The notes: generated by a model from the letters alone, not told the origin. A DNA stretch of 64,000 nucleotides from Terriglobia bacterium (GCA_020072845.1 JAIQGF010000010.1:1-64000); one strand, 5' to 3'; positions 44,689-56,558 are shown, numbered from the stretch's first letter. Translations and numbers: made by a program.

Positions 44689-45642
44689 ATGGCCATTCAG
44701 AAGACCGACAAAATCTGGCATAACGGAAAGCTGATTCCCTGGGAAGAAGCCAACATCCACGTGATGTCGCACGTGGTGAACTATGGGTCGTCGGTGTTTG
44801 AGGGGATCCGCTGTTACGCTCAGCCGAAGGGGCCGGCGATTTTCCGCGCGCAGGAACACATGCAGCGGCTGCTGGATTCGGCAAAGATCTACCGCATGGA
44901 CGTCGCCTACAGCCGCGATGAGCTGGTCAACGCGATGGTCGAAGTGATCGGCATCAACAATGTTTTCCCGTGCTACATCCGCCCGCTGGTTCTGCGCGGC
45001 TACGGAGAGGCGGGCGTCAACCCGCTTAGTTCGCCCATCGAGGTTTTCATCGTCAATTACCCGTGGGGAAAGTATCTCGGCCAGGGATCGGACGAGGGCG
45101 TGGACGTCTGCGTCTCCTCGTGGACGCGGATTGCGCCCAACACGCTGCCGGCGATGTCGAAGAGCGGCGCCAACTACATGAACTCGCAGCTCATCAAGAT
45201 GGAAGCCATCCTCAACGGCTATGTCGAGGGCATCGCGCTGGACGCCAACGGCTACGTCAGCGAAGGCTCGGGCGAAAACCTGTTCGTGGTGCGCCAGGGA
45301 AACCTGCACACCGCGCCGCTGGGCAACTCGGTGCTGCCGGGGATCACGCGCGATTCGGTGATCCGCATTGCCAATGACCTGCGGATCACGGTGGTCGAGC
45401 AGCCCATCCCGCGCGAGATGCTGTACATCGCGGACGAGGTGTTCTTCTCCGGGACGGCGGCCGAGATTACCTCCATCCGCTCGGTGGACAAAATCACCGT
45501 CGGCAAGGGCGTGATCGGGCCGGTGACCACGGCGATCAAGAAAGACTTCTACGGGATCATCAACGGCACCGAACCCGACCGCTATCACTGGCTGACCCCG
45601 GTGCCGGTGAAGAAGAATACGCAACAGCCGGTGACAGTGTAG
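44689..45642 (+). CDS. ilvE: Branched-chain amino acid aminotransferase
   Basis: This PLP-dependent class IV aminotransferase interconverts Leu/Ile/Val with their keto acids. ATG 44689 follows AAGGAGG and gives 317 aa. Signature elements are HVMSHVVNYGSSVFEGIRCY, the catalytic Lys in SKSGANYMNSQLIKMEA, GYVSEGSGENLFVV, and FFSGTAAEITSIRSVD. It probably links to the leucine-catabolism genes at 24-28 kb in metabolism, though it is far from them and singly transcribed. Confidence 0.95.
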   Translation: MAIQKTDKIWHNGKLIPWEEANIHVMSHVVNYGSSVFEGIRCYAQPKGPAIFRAQEHMQRLLDSAKIYRMDVAYSRDELVNAMVEVIGINNVFPCYIRPLVLRGYGEAGVNPLSSPIEVFIVNYPWGKYLGQGSDEGVDVCVSSWTRIAPNTLPAMSKSGANYMNSQLIKMEAILNGYVEGIALDANGYVSEGSGENLFVVRQGNLHTAPLGNSVLPGITRDSVIRIANDLRITVVEQPIPREMLYIADEVFFSGTAAEITSIRSVDKITVGKGVIGPVTTAIKKDFYGIINGTEPDRYHWLTPVPVKKNTQQPVTV

Positions 45643-45644
45643 GC

Positions 45645-45674
45645 TCCATCCAGGCTCCAGGCTTCAGGCTGCAG
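45645..45674. repeat. CAGGCTCCAGGCTTCAGG units
   Basis: Four imperfect AGGCTYCAGGCT copies occur right after the ilvE stop codon. They belong to the same family as the arrays at 46341-46498. Confidence 0.65.
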
Positions 45675-45818
45675 GCGGGAAACGAAGGGCGCCGGTTCGG
45701 CGCCCTTCACTCTTGTGCCGGTCGCTCCACCCGTGTCGCTCCCGCTGGTGGGGATGTTCCTTGATTTGGTGCGCTGCGCCGCGCACAATGGCAACTTCAT
45801 TTCTTTCAGGAGGCAATC

Positions 45819-46340
45819 ATGGCAACCGCTACCCGGAGCGCCGTCACACCCGACTTCGTCGTCGCCTATCGCGAACTCATCCTGTCCACCATGGCGGCGG
45901 AGATGCAGACCACCAAGAAAGTGATCGGCGCCATCCCGGAATCCGCCAAGGGCTACAGGCCGGACGCGAAGTCGAAGAACGCGCATGAGCTGGCGTGGCA
46001 CATCGCCAGCGACGATGTCGCATTCCTGAACAAGATTGCCGACATGAAGATCGCGATGACCGAGCCACTGCCGGCGCCCGGCACCATCGCGGAAATCCTG
46101 AAATATTACGAAGAGAACCTGCCCAAGGCGATCAAGCGGGTGCTGGACATGACCGCGGAACAACTGCTGACGCCGGTGAGCTTCTTCGGCGTGATGAACC
46201 AGCCGGTGTATCAATACCTGCTGATGGTGAACAACCACAGCGTGCACCATCGCGGCCAGCTTTCCACCTACCTGCGCCCCATGCGGTCGAAGGTCCCGAG
46301 CATCTACGGCGGCAGCGCCGACGAGCCGTTTAAGGGGTAG
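45819..46340 (+). CDS. DinB-like four-helix metal-binding protein
   Basis: The 173-aa protein starts at ATG 45819 after AGGAGG. DinB/YfiT-type features are ELAWHIASDDVAFLNKIAD (first metal His) and VNNHSVHHRGQLSTYLRPM (His pair). Many members are thiol-dependent transferases, for example using bacillithiol or mycothiol. This fits the BshB1 gene in the window, but the link is inference. It is monocistronic. Confidence 0.88.
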   Translation: MATATRSAVTPDFVVAYRELILSTMAAEMQTTKKVIGAIPESAKGYRPDAKSKNAHELAWHIASDDVAFLNKIADMKIAMTEPLPAPGTIAEILKYYEENLPKAIKRVLDMTAEQLLTPVSFFGVMNQPVYQYLLMVNNHSVHHRGQLSTYLRPMRSKVPSIYGGSADEPFKG

Positions 46341-46498
46341 GCTTCGGGCTTCAGGCTGCAGGCTTCGGACAAGAAGCCCTAGCCCTCGAAGTCGTTGCAT
46401 TGTTAAGACAAATTTCGACTGATGCGGCTAGCGTTCCGCCTTGAGCCTAAATCCTGAAGCCTGAAGCCCGAAGCCTGAAGCCTGAAGCCTGGTCTTGA
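46341..46498. repeat. Inverted pair of AGGCTTC / GAAGCCT arrays
   Basis: AGGCTTC-type heptamers at 46341-46376 face GAAGCCT heptamers (at least five copies) at 46450-46489, about 75 bp apart. The enclosed DNA shows no gene. Confidence 0.85.
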
Positions 46499-46558
46499 GC
46501 CTTGCGCCCGTTCCGTGATACGTTCTGGCCGCACTTGCAGCGATGCTGGGAAGCCGCC

Positions 46559-47689
46559 ATGCAAATTGACGAACTGTTGCGCATTGCCATGGACCGGAAG
46601 GCGTCGGACTTGCACCTGAAGGTTGGCAACTACCCGCACGTGCGAATCGACGGCGAACTGGTCCCGGTCATCGATCAGCCGCGCGTTTCCGCCGAGGACA
46701 TGCTGGGCATGGCGTTCAGCATGATGTCCAACCGGCAGAAACAAAAATTCAAAGAGAATGCCGAGCTCGACATGGCCTACGGCGTCGCCGGCCTCGGACG
46801 CTTCCGCGTGAACGTCTTCCAGCAGCGCGGCAACGTCGGCCTGGTGCTGCGCGTGATTCCCACCAAGATCCGCCCGCTGGACGAGCTCTACATGCCGAAG
46901 ATCGTGGAGCAGATCTGCGACATGCCGCGCGGCCTGGTGCTGGTGACGGGCGTGACCGGTTCCGGCAAGTCGACCACGCTGGCGGCCATGATCGACAAGA
47001 TCAATTCCACCCGGCCGGAGCACATCATCACCATCGAGGACCCGATCGAGTTCCTGCACCGCGACAAGAAAGGCTTCGTCAACCAGCGCGAGGTCGAGGT
47101 GGACACGCCGTCGTTCTCCTCGGCGCTGCGCGCCAGCTTGCGCCAGGACCCGGACGTGATCCTGGTGGGCGAAATGCGCGACCTGGAAACCATCGCCACC
47201 GCCCTGCACGCCGCCGAAACCGGCCACATGGTGTTCTCCACCCTGCACACCCTGGACGCGGTGGAGACCATCAACCGCATCATCTCCGTCTTCCCGCCGC
47301 CGGAACAGAAGCAGATCCGGTTGCAGTTGGCGGCCACGCTGCGGGCGGTCATCAGCCAGCGCCTGGTGCGCCGCAGCGACACCGCCGGCCGCGTGCCCGC
47401 GGTCGAGGTGCTGATCTCCACGGCGTACGTGCGCGAGTGCATCATCGTGCCGGAAAAAACGCGCACCATCAAAGAAGCGCTGGCCCAGGGCACGTCGCAA
47501 TACGGCATGCAGACCTTCGACCAGTCGCTCTACGATCTCTACACCCACGGGCTGATTGCCTATGAAACGGCGCTGGAGAACGCATCCAACCCGGACGATT
47601 TCAAGCTGCGCGTGCAGGGCATCAGCGGCACCGCCGAATCCACCCGCGACGAGATGTCGCAGGCTGCCAGGGGAGGATTCGGAAGATAG
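46559..47689 (+). CDS. pilT: PilT, type IV pilus retraction ATPase
   Basis: PilT is a hexameric motor that depolymerises the pilus for twitching. ATG 46559 (MQIDELLRIAMDRKASDLHLK) gives 376 aa. It has a PAS-like N-domain with VRIDGELVPV, Walker A VTGVTGSGKSTT, an Asp box, Walker B VILVGEMRDLETI and a His box HMVFSTLHTLDAVETINR. The C-terminal AIRNLIRE motif of many PilTs is here more like TIKEALAQG. The partner ATPase pilB is at 58117. Confidence 0.95.
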   Translation: MQIDELLRIAMDRKASDLHLKVGNYPHVRIDGELVPVIDQPRVSAEDMLGMAFSMMSNRQKQKFKENAELDMAYGVAGLGRFRVNVFQQRGNVGLVLRVIPTKIRPLDELYMPKIVEQICDMPRGLVLVTGVTGSGKSTTLAAMIDKINSTRPEHIITIEDPIEFLHRDKKGFVNQREVEVDTPSFSSALRASLRQDPDVILVGEMRDLETIATALHAAETGHMVFSTLHTLDAVETINRIISVFPPPEQKQIRLQLAATLRAVISQRLVRRSDTAGRVPAVEVLISTAYVRECIIVPEKTRTIKEALAQGTSQYGMQTFDQSLYDLYTHGLIAYETALENASNPDDFKLRVQGISGTAESTRDEMSQAARGGFGR

Positions 47690-47872
47690 GTTTTGGGTTT
47701 TAGGTTTTAGGCTTTAGGCTTCCGGCCGTCCAGAAATGGGCGGCCGTTGTTTTTGTCGGATGGTGGTCGGGGACCATTGCCTGTTGCTTGAGGTCCGACA
47801 GCGCTGCCGATTCCCAAAGCGACATCGCTCTTCATGAAATCGACAATCGGCAATCGACAATCGGAAATGCTT
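47688..47872. repeat. GGTTTTAG and CGACAATCGG arrays in pilT-recX spacer
   Basis: GGTTTTAG/GGCTTTAG copies occupy 47690-47723, and CAATCGACAATCGG copies 47839-47872. The latter are the complement of the CGATTGC family at 2007-2036. No gene is seen in 47690-47903. Confidence 0.75.
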
Positions 47873-47903
47873 TTGTTGTTAGCTGATGCTAACGTAAGCA
47901 CGC

Positions 47904-48434
47904 ATGTCTTTCGGGCGCGGGAAGAAACTTTATAGCGAGGCGGAGCTCTACGAATATGCCGTGGGCGCTCTGGGACGCCGGATGCGCTCGGTGGCGGAAT
48001 TGAAACGCCTGCTGCGCCGGCGGGTGGAAGCGGACGAACTCGGCCAAACCCTGGTCGAGTTGGTGATTGCCAGGCTGAAAGAGCAGCGTTACTTGAACGA
48101 CGCGCAGTACGCCTCCACCTACTCCAGCCTGCGCCGCGAGAATGAGAAATTCGGCCGGCGGCGGGTGATCACCGAACTGAAATCGCGCGGCGTACATTCC
48201 GAGGTCATCGAAAAGGCGATTGCCGGCGCCTACGAGAACGTCAACGAAGAGGCGCTGGCGCGCGCATATCTCCGCCGCAAGCGCATGCGCAAACCCGAAG
48301 ACGAAAAGCACGCGGCGCGCGTGTTTCGCTCCCTGATCCGCGCCGGCTTCGGCACAAGAACCATCATTTCGATCCTGAAAAAATGGGACGTGGACGACGA
48401 GGTCCTGACGGCGCTGGAAACCGAAGAGCAATAG
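47904..48434 (+). CDS. recX: RecX, RecA regulator
   Basis: RecX inhibits RecA filament extension. The 176-aa helical protein shows the three-helix repeats of the family: YAVGALGRRMRSVAELKRLL, LVELVIARLKEQRYLNDAQYA, GRRRVITELKSRGVHSEVIEKAI and FGTRTIISIL. alaS follows on the same strand, a classic recX-alaS neighbourhood, but recA is not adjacent. The start ATG at 47904 has no obvious Shine-Dalgarno. Confidence 0.9.
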   Translation: MSFGRGKKLYSEAELYEYAVGALGRRMRSVAELKRLLRRRVEADELGQTLVELVIARLKEQRYLNDAQYASTYSSLRRENEKFGRRRVITELKSRGVHSEVIEKAIAGAYENVNEEALARAYLRRKRMRKPEDEKHAARVFRSLIRAGFGTRTIISILKKWDVDDEVLTALETEEQ

Positions 48435-48444
48435 CCGATCGAAT

Positions 48445-48571
48445 TCACCACCGAGTCACCGAGGTCGCCGAGATTCACCGAGAAAGTCCCCTGAATTCAT
48501 CCTCGGTGTTCCTCGGTGCGCTCGGTGTCTCGGTGGTGAAGACATCTCTGCCCTCGGCGTCTCGGTAGTGA
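48445..48571. repeat. Inverted pair of CACCGAG / CTCGGTG arrays
   Basis: CACCGAG-type units at 48445-48482 face CTCGGTG units at 48502-48540, with more CTCGG units to 48571. They fill almost the whole recX-alaS spacer. Confidence 0.85.
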
Positions 48572-48595
48572 AGACTGCTAAAATGAACAGCTCAG

Positions 48596-51433
<2,838 letters not shown>

Positions 51434-51436
51434 ATA

Positions 51437-51503
51437 GTTTCAGTTTCAGTTTCAGTTTCAGTTTCAGTTTCAGCAATTGTCATACCGAGCGCAGCGAGGA
51501 ATC
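51437..51503. repeat. Six perfect GTTTCA copies and a 26-bp dispersed repeat
   Basis: Six exact tandem GTTTCA hexamers (51437-51472) are followed by a 26-bp sequence at 51478-51503, the complement of that at 2084-2109. The rest of 51504-51894 shows no gene, only the promoter listed separately. Confidence 0.9.
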
Positions 51504-51751
51504 TGCTGTTCCCTACTGTACAGCCACCATCCTCCCGCCCTGGGGCGCGTCCACACCAGCAGAATGATTGCAATCAGCCTGAGTTTTCGGATGGGCATTG
51601 GGTGAATCTATGGGCGATTCCCAGAATGAGTCAAGCGCCGCCGTGGGACGGGCATCCTTTCGTCACTTGTGGGGCAGGTGGGGCTCACTTTCTTGCCGAT
51701 TTTGCCGGTAATTCTCCGCTAGTCACCCCCCTGATTCCCTCCAACAACGGA

Positions 51752-51780
51752 TTGAATGGCAGGGTTGCGCGTGTCATAAT
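51752..51780 (+). promoter_or_regulatory. Predicted promoter of the lytic transglycosylase gene
   Basis: TTGAAT (51752-51757), a 17-bp spacer and CATAAT (51775-51780) lie about 115 bp before the start codon. The leader is G+C-rich and I could not match it to a known riboswitch. Confidence 0.55.
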
Positions 51781-51894
51781 CGCGGCACTCTGGAGTGATT
51801 GTCTCCGCCGGGCGCAGGGCGTCGCCGCGCGCAAGTGCGCCGGTGACCGTGGTAGGTGTAGCGCGAAGGAGTTTGCTTCCGCGCGGAGGACGAA

Positions 51895-52803
51895 ATGCCT
51901 GAACACCTGCACCAGCCCGTACAGCGGCGCTTCACGGTGCTGCTGGCCGCAATGGCAATGAGCCTGACGGTTCTGCCTGCCTTTTCCTCGCCAACTTCCG
52001 ACGAAACTGCGTCGCCGGCAAAAGCCGCGGCCACGCAGGGGGGCAATATCATCGCAGTCGAGGAAAATGGGAAAAAGGTGTACGTGAACAACGAAACGCC
52101 GGCGGCGCCGGCAGCGAGGCCGCGGGCCAGTTCCCGCCACAGCGTGCTGGTGTACTGGAGCAACACCGAGCACCGGTGGAAACCGGTGCCGGCGCCGAGT
52201 CCCGCCGCCATGTGGGCAGCGCGCAACGCCGCTGCCGAAGTGCGGGGCTACGTCGCCGCACAGCCGCGGACTTCCGCTGCTTCCCCCGGCGTTGCGGACC
52301 CCAATTACGCGACGTTGGCACGCGGTTACCGGGTCAGCGCCGCCGAGATTGATTCCGCCATTGAGCAGGCGGCGACCAAGCAGGGTGTCGACGCCAACCT
52401 GGTGCGCGCTCTCGTCAAGGTGGAATCGAATTTCAATCCCAACGCTGTTTCCGACAAGGGTGCGATGGGCCTGATGCAACTGATGCCGCGCACCGCCAGC
52501 GGCCTGAGCGTGAGTAATCCGTTCGACCCGCAGCAGAACGTGGACGCCGGGGTTCGGCACCTGAAGCAACTGCTCAACAATTTCGGGGGCGACGTGCCGC
52601 TGTCGCTGGCGGCGTACAACGCCGGTGAAGGTGCGGTGAAGCGCAACGGCGGCGTGCCGCACTTTGCCGAAACGCAGAATTACGTCAAGCGCATCACCGA
52701 TCTGTACTGGAACAAGAATGGAAACGTGTTCCGTCCGGGCAGCGCGCCGGTGCATATTTACCGTGGGGAAGACGGCGTGCTGCGCATGACGAACACGGAG
52801 TAG
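51895..52803 (+). CDS. Lytic transglycosylase (SLT/MltE-type), exported
   Basis: The enzyme cleaves glycan strands of peptidoglycan. The 302-aa protein starts at ATG 51895 after GGAGGA. It has a signal peptide (LLAAMAMSLTVLPAFS) and a low-complexity Ala/Pro region to about residue 150. The SLT domain follows, with the catalytic Glu in LVKVESNFNPNAVS, then GAMGLMQLMPRTA and SLAAYNAGEGAVKR. The tail has VHIYRGEDGVLRMTN, a DUF4124-like start. It is followed by an amidase gene, so the pair may remodel the wall together. Confidence 0.93.
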   Translation: MPEHLHQPVQRRFTVLLAAMAMSLTVLPAFSSPTSDETASPAKAAATQGGNIIAVEENGKKVYVNNETPAAPAARPRASSRHSVLVYWSNTEHRWKPVPAPSPAAMWAARNAAAEVRGYVAAQPRTSAASPGVADPNYATLARGYRVSAAEIDSAIEQAATKQGVDANLVRALVKVESNFNPNAVSDKGAMGLMQLMPRTASGLSVSNPFDPQQNVDAGVRHLKQLLNNFGGDVPLSLAAYNAGEGAVKRNGGVPHFAETQNYVKRITDLYWNKNGNVFRPGSAPVHIYRGEDGVLRMTNTE

Positions 52804-52956
52804 CCGCGATTCCTTGCCCAGCGCGGGTCGCGGGTAGTTGGCAGGCAAGGTAACGGGCCCGGAGCTGCCGGAACGCGGGTTAGAAGTTGGTGTTTAGTCG
52901 TATGTGGCCGCGGAAGTGGAACCAGCATCCAGCGCCACAGGGACGGCCCAGAAAAC

Positions 52957-55044
52957 TTGACCAGGAAAAACGCAGGTCGCACCGCCCGGGTTCTCGCGCT
53001 GATCCTCATCGGCGCGGCGCTGGGGGTGCCTGCGAGCGCCAAGCGCACCATCGCACAGAAAAAGCAGGCCGCGCGCATACAGTTCGACAAAGCGGAGCGC
53101 ATGCGCGAGGCGCTCAACGGCCGCGCCCTCTCCGAGCGCAGCCGGCGCGATTACGACCGGGTCATTGATGCCTATCGCGCGGTCTATTTCACTGCCCCGA
53201 CCTCGAGCAAGGCCGATACCAGCGTGGCCGCCGTCGCCGAGCTGATGGTTGCGGTGGGCCGCCAGTTCCACGACGAGAAGGCGCTGCACGCGGCCATCGA
53301 ACAGTATGAATTCCTCCGCCGCGAGTATCCCGGCAGCCGCTTCCGCATGCAGGGGCTGTACACGATCGCGCAGATCTATAAAGACGACCTCAATGATGCG
53401 GCGCAGGCACGCGAATCCTTCGAAGAGTTCCTGAAGCGCTATCCGCACAGCGAGCTGGTGGTGGAGGCGCGCGACGCCATCAAGGAACTCGATCAGCAGG
53501 CCAAGGCAGCGGAGAAGCCAAAACCGCCGGCGAAGACGGCGAAACAGGAAGCACCGCCGCCCACGGAACCGAAGCGCGCCACCCTGGTGACCGGGATTCG
53601 GCACTGGTCCACCCCCGATTACACGCGCGTCGCCATCGATCTCGAGAACGAAGTGCAGTTTGAAACCGGCCGTATACCCGGCCCTGACCGCCTGTACTTC
53701 GACTTGCACAATACCCATCTTTCCTCGACGCTGAACGGCAAGTCCTTCGATGTGGAAGACGGATTTCTGCACAGGGTGCGGGTGGCGCAATATCAGCAGG
53801 GCGAAACGCGCATCGTGCTTGAACTGGACGACGTCGCCGACTATTCCGCATTCCTGCTGCCGAATCCCTACCGGCTGATCATTGATGTTCACGGCAAGCA
53901 TCCGCAGAAAATGGCGAAGGCGGAGCCTGCCAAGCCTGCCTCGGAGCCCGCTGCGAAACCAGCCGCTCCGGCCGAGAGGACGCGCACCGAGCCGGTTGCG
54001 GACAAGAAGCGCGAGACCGCGGCGGGTGCGAGCGCGGCGCCGGCAGACAAGTCGAAGCCTAATGCCACCCTCGACGAATTGGCGGAAACGGTTGCCAAAC
54101 TGAATCCGCCCGAGGCCGCGCCGCAGCCGAAGAACAAGGAACCCGAAGCGAAACCGGCCGTCACAGCGGCCAGAGAACCGGCCGCGACCTCCAGCAAGCG
54201 TGGGAAGGCGGCGGCGAAGAAGACACCCGAGCCCGTGGCCGGTCATGAAGCGCAGCCCACGGCGAAGGGCGAGCGCTCCCTGGTCCGGGCGCTCGGCCTG
54301 AAGATCGGGCGCATCGTGGTGGATGCCGGCCACGGCGGCCACGACACCGGCACGATCGCTCCCAATGGCCTGATGGAAAAAGATCTGGTGCTCGACGTGG
54401 CGCTGCGTCTGGGCAAGCTGCTGGAGGCGCGCATGGGCGCCGAGGTGGTCTATACCCGCGACGACGACAGCTTCATCCCGCTGGAGACGCGGACTGCGAT
54501 TGCCAACCAGAACGAGGCCGACCTGTTCATCTCGATTCACGCCAACTCCAGCAGCGATCCCGCGGCACGCGGCATCGAGACCTACTACCTGAACTTCACC
54601 ACCTCGGCGGACGCGCTGGAAGTGGCCGCGCGCGAAAACGCCGTGTCGGAAAAATCCATCCACGAATTGCAGGACCTGGTGAAGAAGATCGCGCTCAAAG
54701 ACAAGATCGAGGAATCGCGTGAGTTCGCGGTGGATGTGCAGCAGGCGCTCTACAACGGACTGGCGAACCGTGGCCTGCGCAATCGCGGCGTCAAGAAAGC
54801 TCCGTTCATCGTGCTGATCGGCGCCAATATGCCGTCCATCCTGGCGGAGATATCGTTCGTCAGCAATCCGGCCGATGCCAAGCGGCTGAGAACTCCCGAT
54901 TACCGGCAGAAGATAGCCGAATCCCTCTACCGCGGGACGGCCAAGTACGTCAGCGGGCTGAGCGGGATGAAAGTGGCATCCAGACTCACCAAGCCGGTAC
55001 CGACGGCGGCTGCGTCGGCGGCTCCGAATGCCAGCAGCCAGTGA
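52957..55044 (+). CDS. N-acetylmuramoyl-L-alanine amidase with TPR-like and AMIN domains
   Basis: This zinc amidase cleaves stem peptides from MurNAc, typically at division. The 695-aa protein starts with TTG 52957, the only reasonable start found. After a signal peptide (VLALILIGAALGVPASA) come TPR-like helices (FHDEKALHAAIEQYEFL, AQARESFEEFLKRYP). An AMIN domain follows (DYTRVAIDLENEVQFETG), then an approximately 130-residue Pro/Ala/Lys linker. The Amidase_3 domain carries VVDAGHGGHDTG, NGLMEKDLVLD, LFISIHANSSS and ILAEISFVSNP. The TPR-AMIN combination is more elaborate than E. coli AmiC. Confidence 0.92.
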   Translation: MTRKNAGRTARVLALILIGAALGVPASAKRTIAQKKQAARIQFDKAERMREALNGRALSERSRRDYDRVIDAYRAVYFTAPTSSKADTSVAAVAELMVAVGRQFHDEKALHAAIEQYEFLRREYPGSRFRMQGLYTIAQIYKDDLNDAAQARESFEEFLKRYPHSELVVEARDAIKELDQQAKAAEKPKPPAKTAKQEAPPPTEPKRATLVTGIRHWSTPDYTRVAIDLENEVQFETGRIPGPDRLYFDLHNTHLSSTLNGKSFDVEDGFLHRVRVAQYQQGETRIVLELDDVADYSAFLLPNPYRLIIDVHGKHPQKMAKAEPAKPASEPAAKPAAPAERTRTEPVADKKRETAAGASAAPADKSKPNATLDELAETVAKLNPPEAAPQPKNKEPEAKPAVTAAREPAATSSKRGKAAAKKTPEPVAGHEAQPTAKGERSLVRALGLKIGRIVVDAGHGGHDTGTIAPNGLMEKDLVLDVALRLGKLLEARMGAEVVYTRDDDSFIPLETRTAIANQNEADLFISIHANSSSDPAARGIETYYLNFTTSADALEVAARENAVSEKSIHELQDLVKKIALKDKIEESREFAVDVQQALYNGLANRGLRNRGVKKAPFIVLIGANMPSILAEISFVSNPADAKRLRTPDYRQKIAESLYRGTAKYVSGLSGMKVASRLTKPVPTAAASAAPNASSQ

Positions 55045-55046
55045 CG

Positions 55047-55096
55047 ACTGCCGAATCGGGAAATCCGCGGCATGCGAGTTCTGCCATTCGGCAGTT
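55047..55096. repeat. ACTGCCGAAT / ATTCGGCAGT inverted pair
   Basis: CTGCCGAATCGGGAAATCCG at about 55048 faces CTGCCATTCGGCAGTTCCG at about 55080-55098, in the spacer after the amidase stop codon. Confidence 0.6.
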
Positions 55097-55181
55097 CCGC
55101 AGTTCAGCAAACCCCCGCGCTGGAAACTTTACTGCCGCCCCGGTAGTCTAATGAATACAGGCTCTTTCTCTTAGTGTGTCC

Positions 55182-56264
55182 ATGAAGCGCATTCTTCCAA
55201 TACTGATGTTGTGGCTTGCCGCGCTGCTGCCGGCACTGACGGCAAGTCCAAAGAGCAAGCCGGAGTCCCTGCTGCCTGAGGCGTTTGCCGGATGGCAGAA
55301 GAGCGCGCCGGCGCGCACCAGCGCCAATCCCGCCGATGCCGATAAGGTCAACCCGGACTTGCTGAAGGAATACGGGTTCGCGGATTTCGAGGATGCCACC
55401 TATCGCAAGGGCGACCGCAACATCGAGGTCAAGGCCATCCGTTTTGCCGATGCCAGCGGGGCGTACGGCGCCTTTACCTTCTACAAAGCTCCGGAGATGC
55501 AGACGGAGAAGATTGGCGACCAGGCGGCATCGGCCAACGAACGCGTGCTGTTTTATCGCGGCAATGTCGTGATTCAGGCGGTGCTCGACCGGGTCACGCC
55601 GATGTCGGCCGCGGAGCTGCGCGAGCTTGCCGCCGACATCCCTTTGCCCACCGGCAGCGCGCGCAATCTGCCTACGCTGCCGCTCTACCTGCCGCGCCAA
55701 GGCTATGTTCCGAATACCGCCAAGTACGTGGCCGGTCCGCTGGGCCTGGCCAGTATCGGCGCTCCCGTACCGGCGAGCCAGGTGGAGTTCGAACGCGGCG
55801 CTGAGGTGGCGCAAGGCCAGTACAACTCCGGCCAGGGCACGGCGACGCTGACGCTGATTTCGTATCCCACGCCGCAGATCGCGGGCGAGCGCCTGCGCGC
55901 CATGGATGGGGCCCATCCTCAATCGCAGGACGGTTCGACCTCGCCCTTGTTCCTCAGCAAGCGGAGCGGACCGCTGGTGGCAATCGTGACCGGCGCCATC
56001 TCGACGCGGGCAGCAAAATCGTTGCTCGCCTCGGTCAACTACGATGCCGAGGTCACCTGGAACCAGCGCACCGGGTTGTCACCGCGCGATAGTGTGGGCA
56101 CGCTGCTGGTGGGCGTGATTCTGCTGACGGGAATCATTCTTGGCTTGGCGCTGGTGGCGGGAATCGCGTTCGGCGGCATCCGAATTGTGGCGAAACGGCT
56201 TTTCCCCGACCGTTTCTTCGACCGCTCGCGGGATGTGGAGATCATCGAGTTGCACCTGAGATAG
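55182..56264 (+). CDS. Membrane-anchored DUF6599-like protein, function unknown
   Basis: The 360-aa protein starts at ATG 55182 (a GTG two codons earlier is possible). A signal peptide (ILPILMLWLAALLPALTA) is followed by the extracytoplasmic domain: LLPEAFAGWQKS, then LKEYGFADFEDATYRKGDRNIEVKAIRFADASGAYGAFTFY. This resembles DUF6599 proteins of Acidobacteria, as I recall that family. A C-terminal membrane helix (VGTLLVGVILLTGIILGLALVAGIAFG) and a basic cytoplasmic tail end it. No catalytic motif is apparent. It follows the amidase gene and may be co-transcribed. Confidence 0.7.
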   Translation: MKRILPILMLWLAALLPALTASPKSKPESLLPEAFAGWQKSAPARTSANPADADKVNPDLLKEYGFADFEDATYRKGDRNIEVKAIRFADASGAYGAFTFYKAPEMQTEKIGDQAASANERVLFYRGNVVIQAVLDRVTPMSAAELRELAADIPLPTGSARNLPTLPLYLPRQGYVPNTAKYVAGPLGLASIGAPVPASQVEFERGAEVAQGQYNSGQGTATLTLISYPTPQIAGERLRAMDGAHPQSQDGSTSPLFLSKRSGPLVAIVTGAISTRAAKSLLASVNYDAEVTWNQRTGLSPRDSVGTLLVGVILLTGIILGLALVAGIAFGGIRIVAKRLFPDRFFDRSRDVEIIELHLR

Positions 56265-56433
56265 GAGTTCCCAAAGCGGGATTCCAGCCCTGGTTCTTTC
56301 CCTTAACCTGCTGATTTCACAGACTTTTCTTCGGAATTTGACTCCGCGGGAGGCGTTTTCCACCCCCCAATGAGGTATTTTTACTCATTGGTTAAGTTAT
56401 TGATAACACAGGGATTTAATTTGGAAAAAATCC

Positions 56434-56462
56434 TTGACACCCCTTTTCCCCGCTCATAAGAT
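56434..56462 (+). promoter_or_regulatory. Near-consensus sigma-70 promoter of an orphan small RNA
   Basis: TTGACA at 56434-56439, a 17-bp spacer and TAAGAT at 56457-56462 lie downstream of a strongly AT-rich stretch (56370-56433) that could act as an UP element. No ORF with a start and ribosome site follows before the terminator. Confidence 0.75.
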
Positions 56463-56468
56463 TTCGCC

Positions 56469-56558
56469 AGAAAAAGTTTCTGACGGTGCTAACCCTCCGT
56501 GAGGAACTATTCTCCCTTGAAGAAAAGGCCGCCTGAGTTGCCGGGCGGCCTTTTCGTT
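56469..56558 (+). ncRNA. Predicted small RNA, about 90 nt
   Basis: The RNA is inferred from the promoter and terminator. The predicted fold has a 5' hairpin formed by GUUUCU (56476-56481) with AGGAAC (56502-56507), extended by ACGG/CCGU around a 10-nt loop. A single-stranded linker with UUCUCCCUU (56510-56518) follows, then the terminator hairpin. The C-rich linker and the CCCUCC part of the loop are complementary to Shine-Dalgarno sequences, as in C-rich regulatory sRNAs. I could not match it to a named RNA family. Confidence 0.6.
56523..56558 (+). terminator. Rho-independent terminator of the small RNA
   Basis: An 11-bp stem AAAAGGCCGCC / GGCGGCCTTTT (56523-56533 and 56544-56554) is followed by CGTTTT. 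The flanking A-tract also makes it usable in reverse. Confidence 0.85.

Noticed and set aside
51437-51472. CRISPR array
   Set aside because: The units are 6 bp and contiguous with no spacers; none of the other iterated arrays has CRISPR-like repeat and spacer lengths, and no cas gene is present.
51781-51894. Riboswitch before the lytic transglycosylase gene
   Set aside because: The leader length and gene type invite a c-di-AMP or c-di-GMP riboswitch, but I could not find the conserved core of either.
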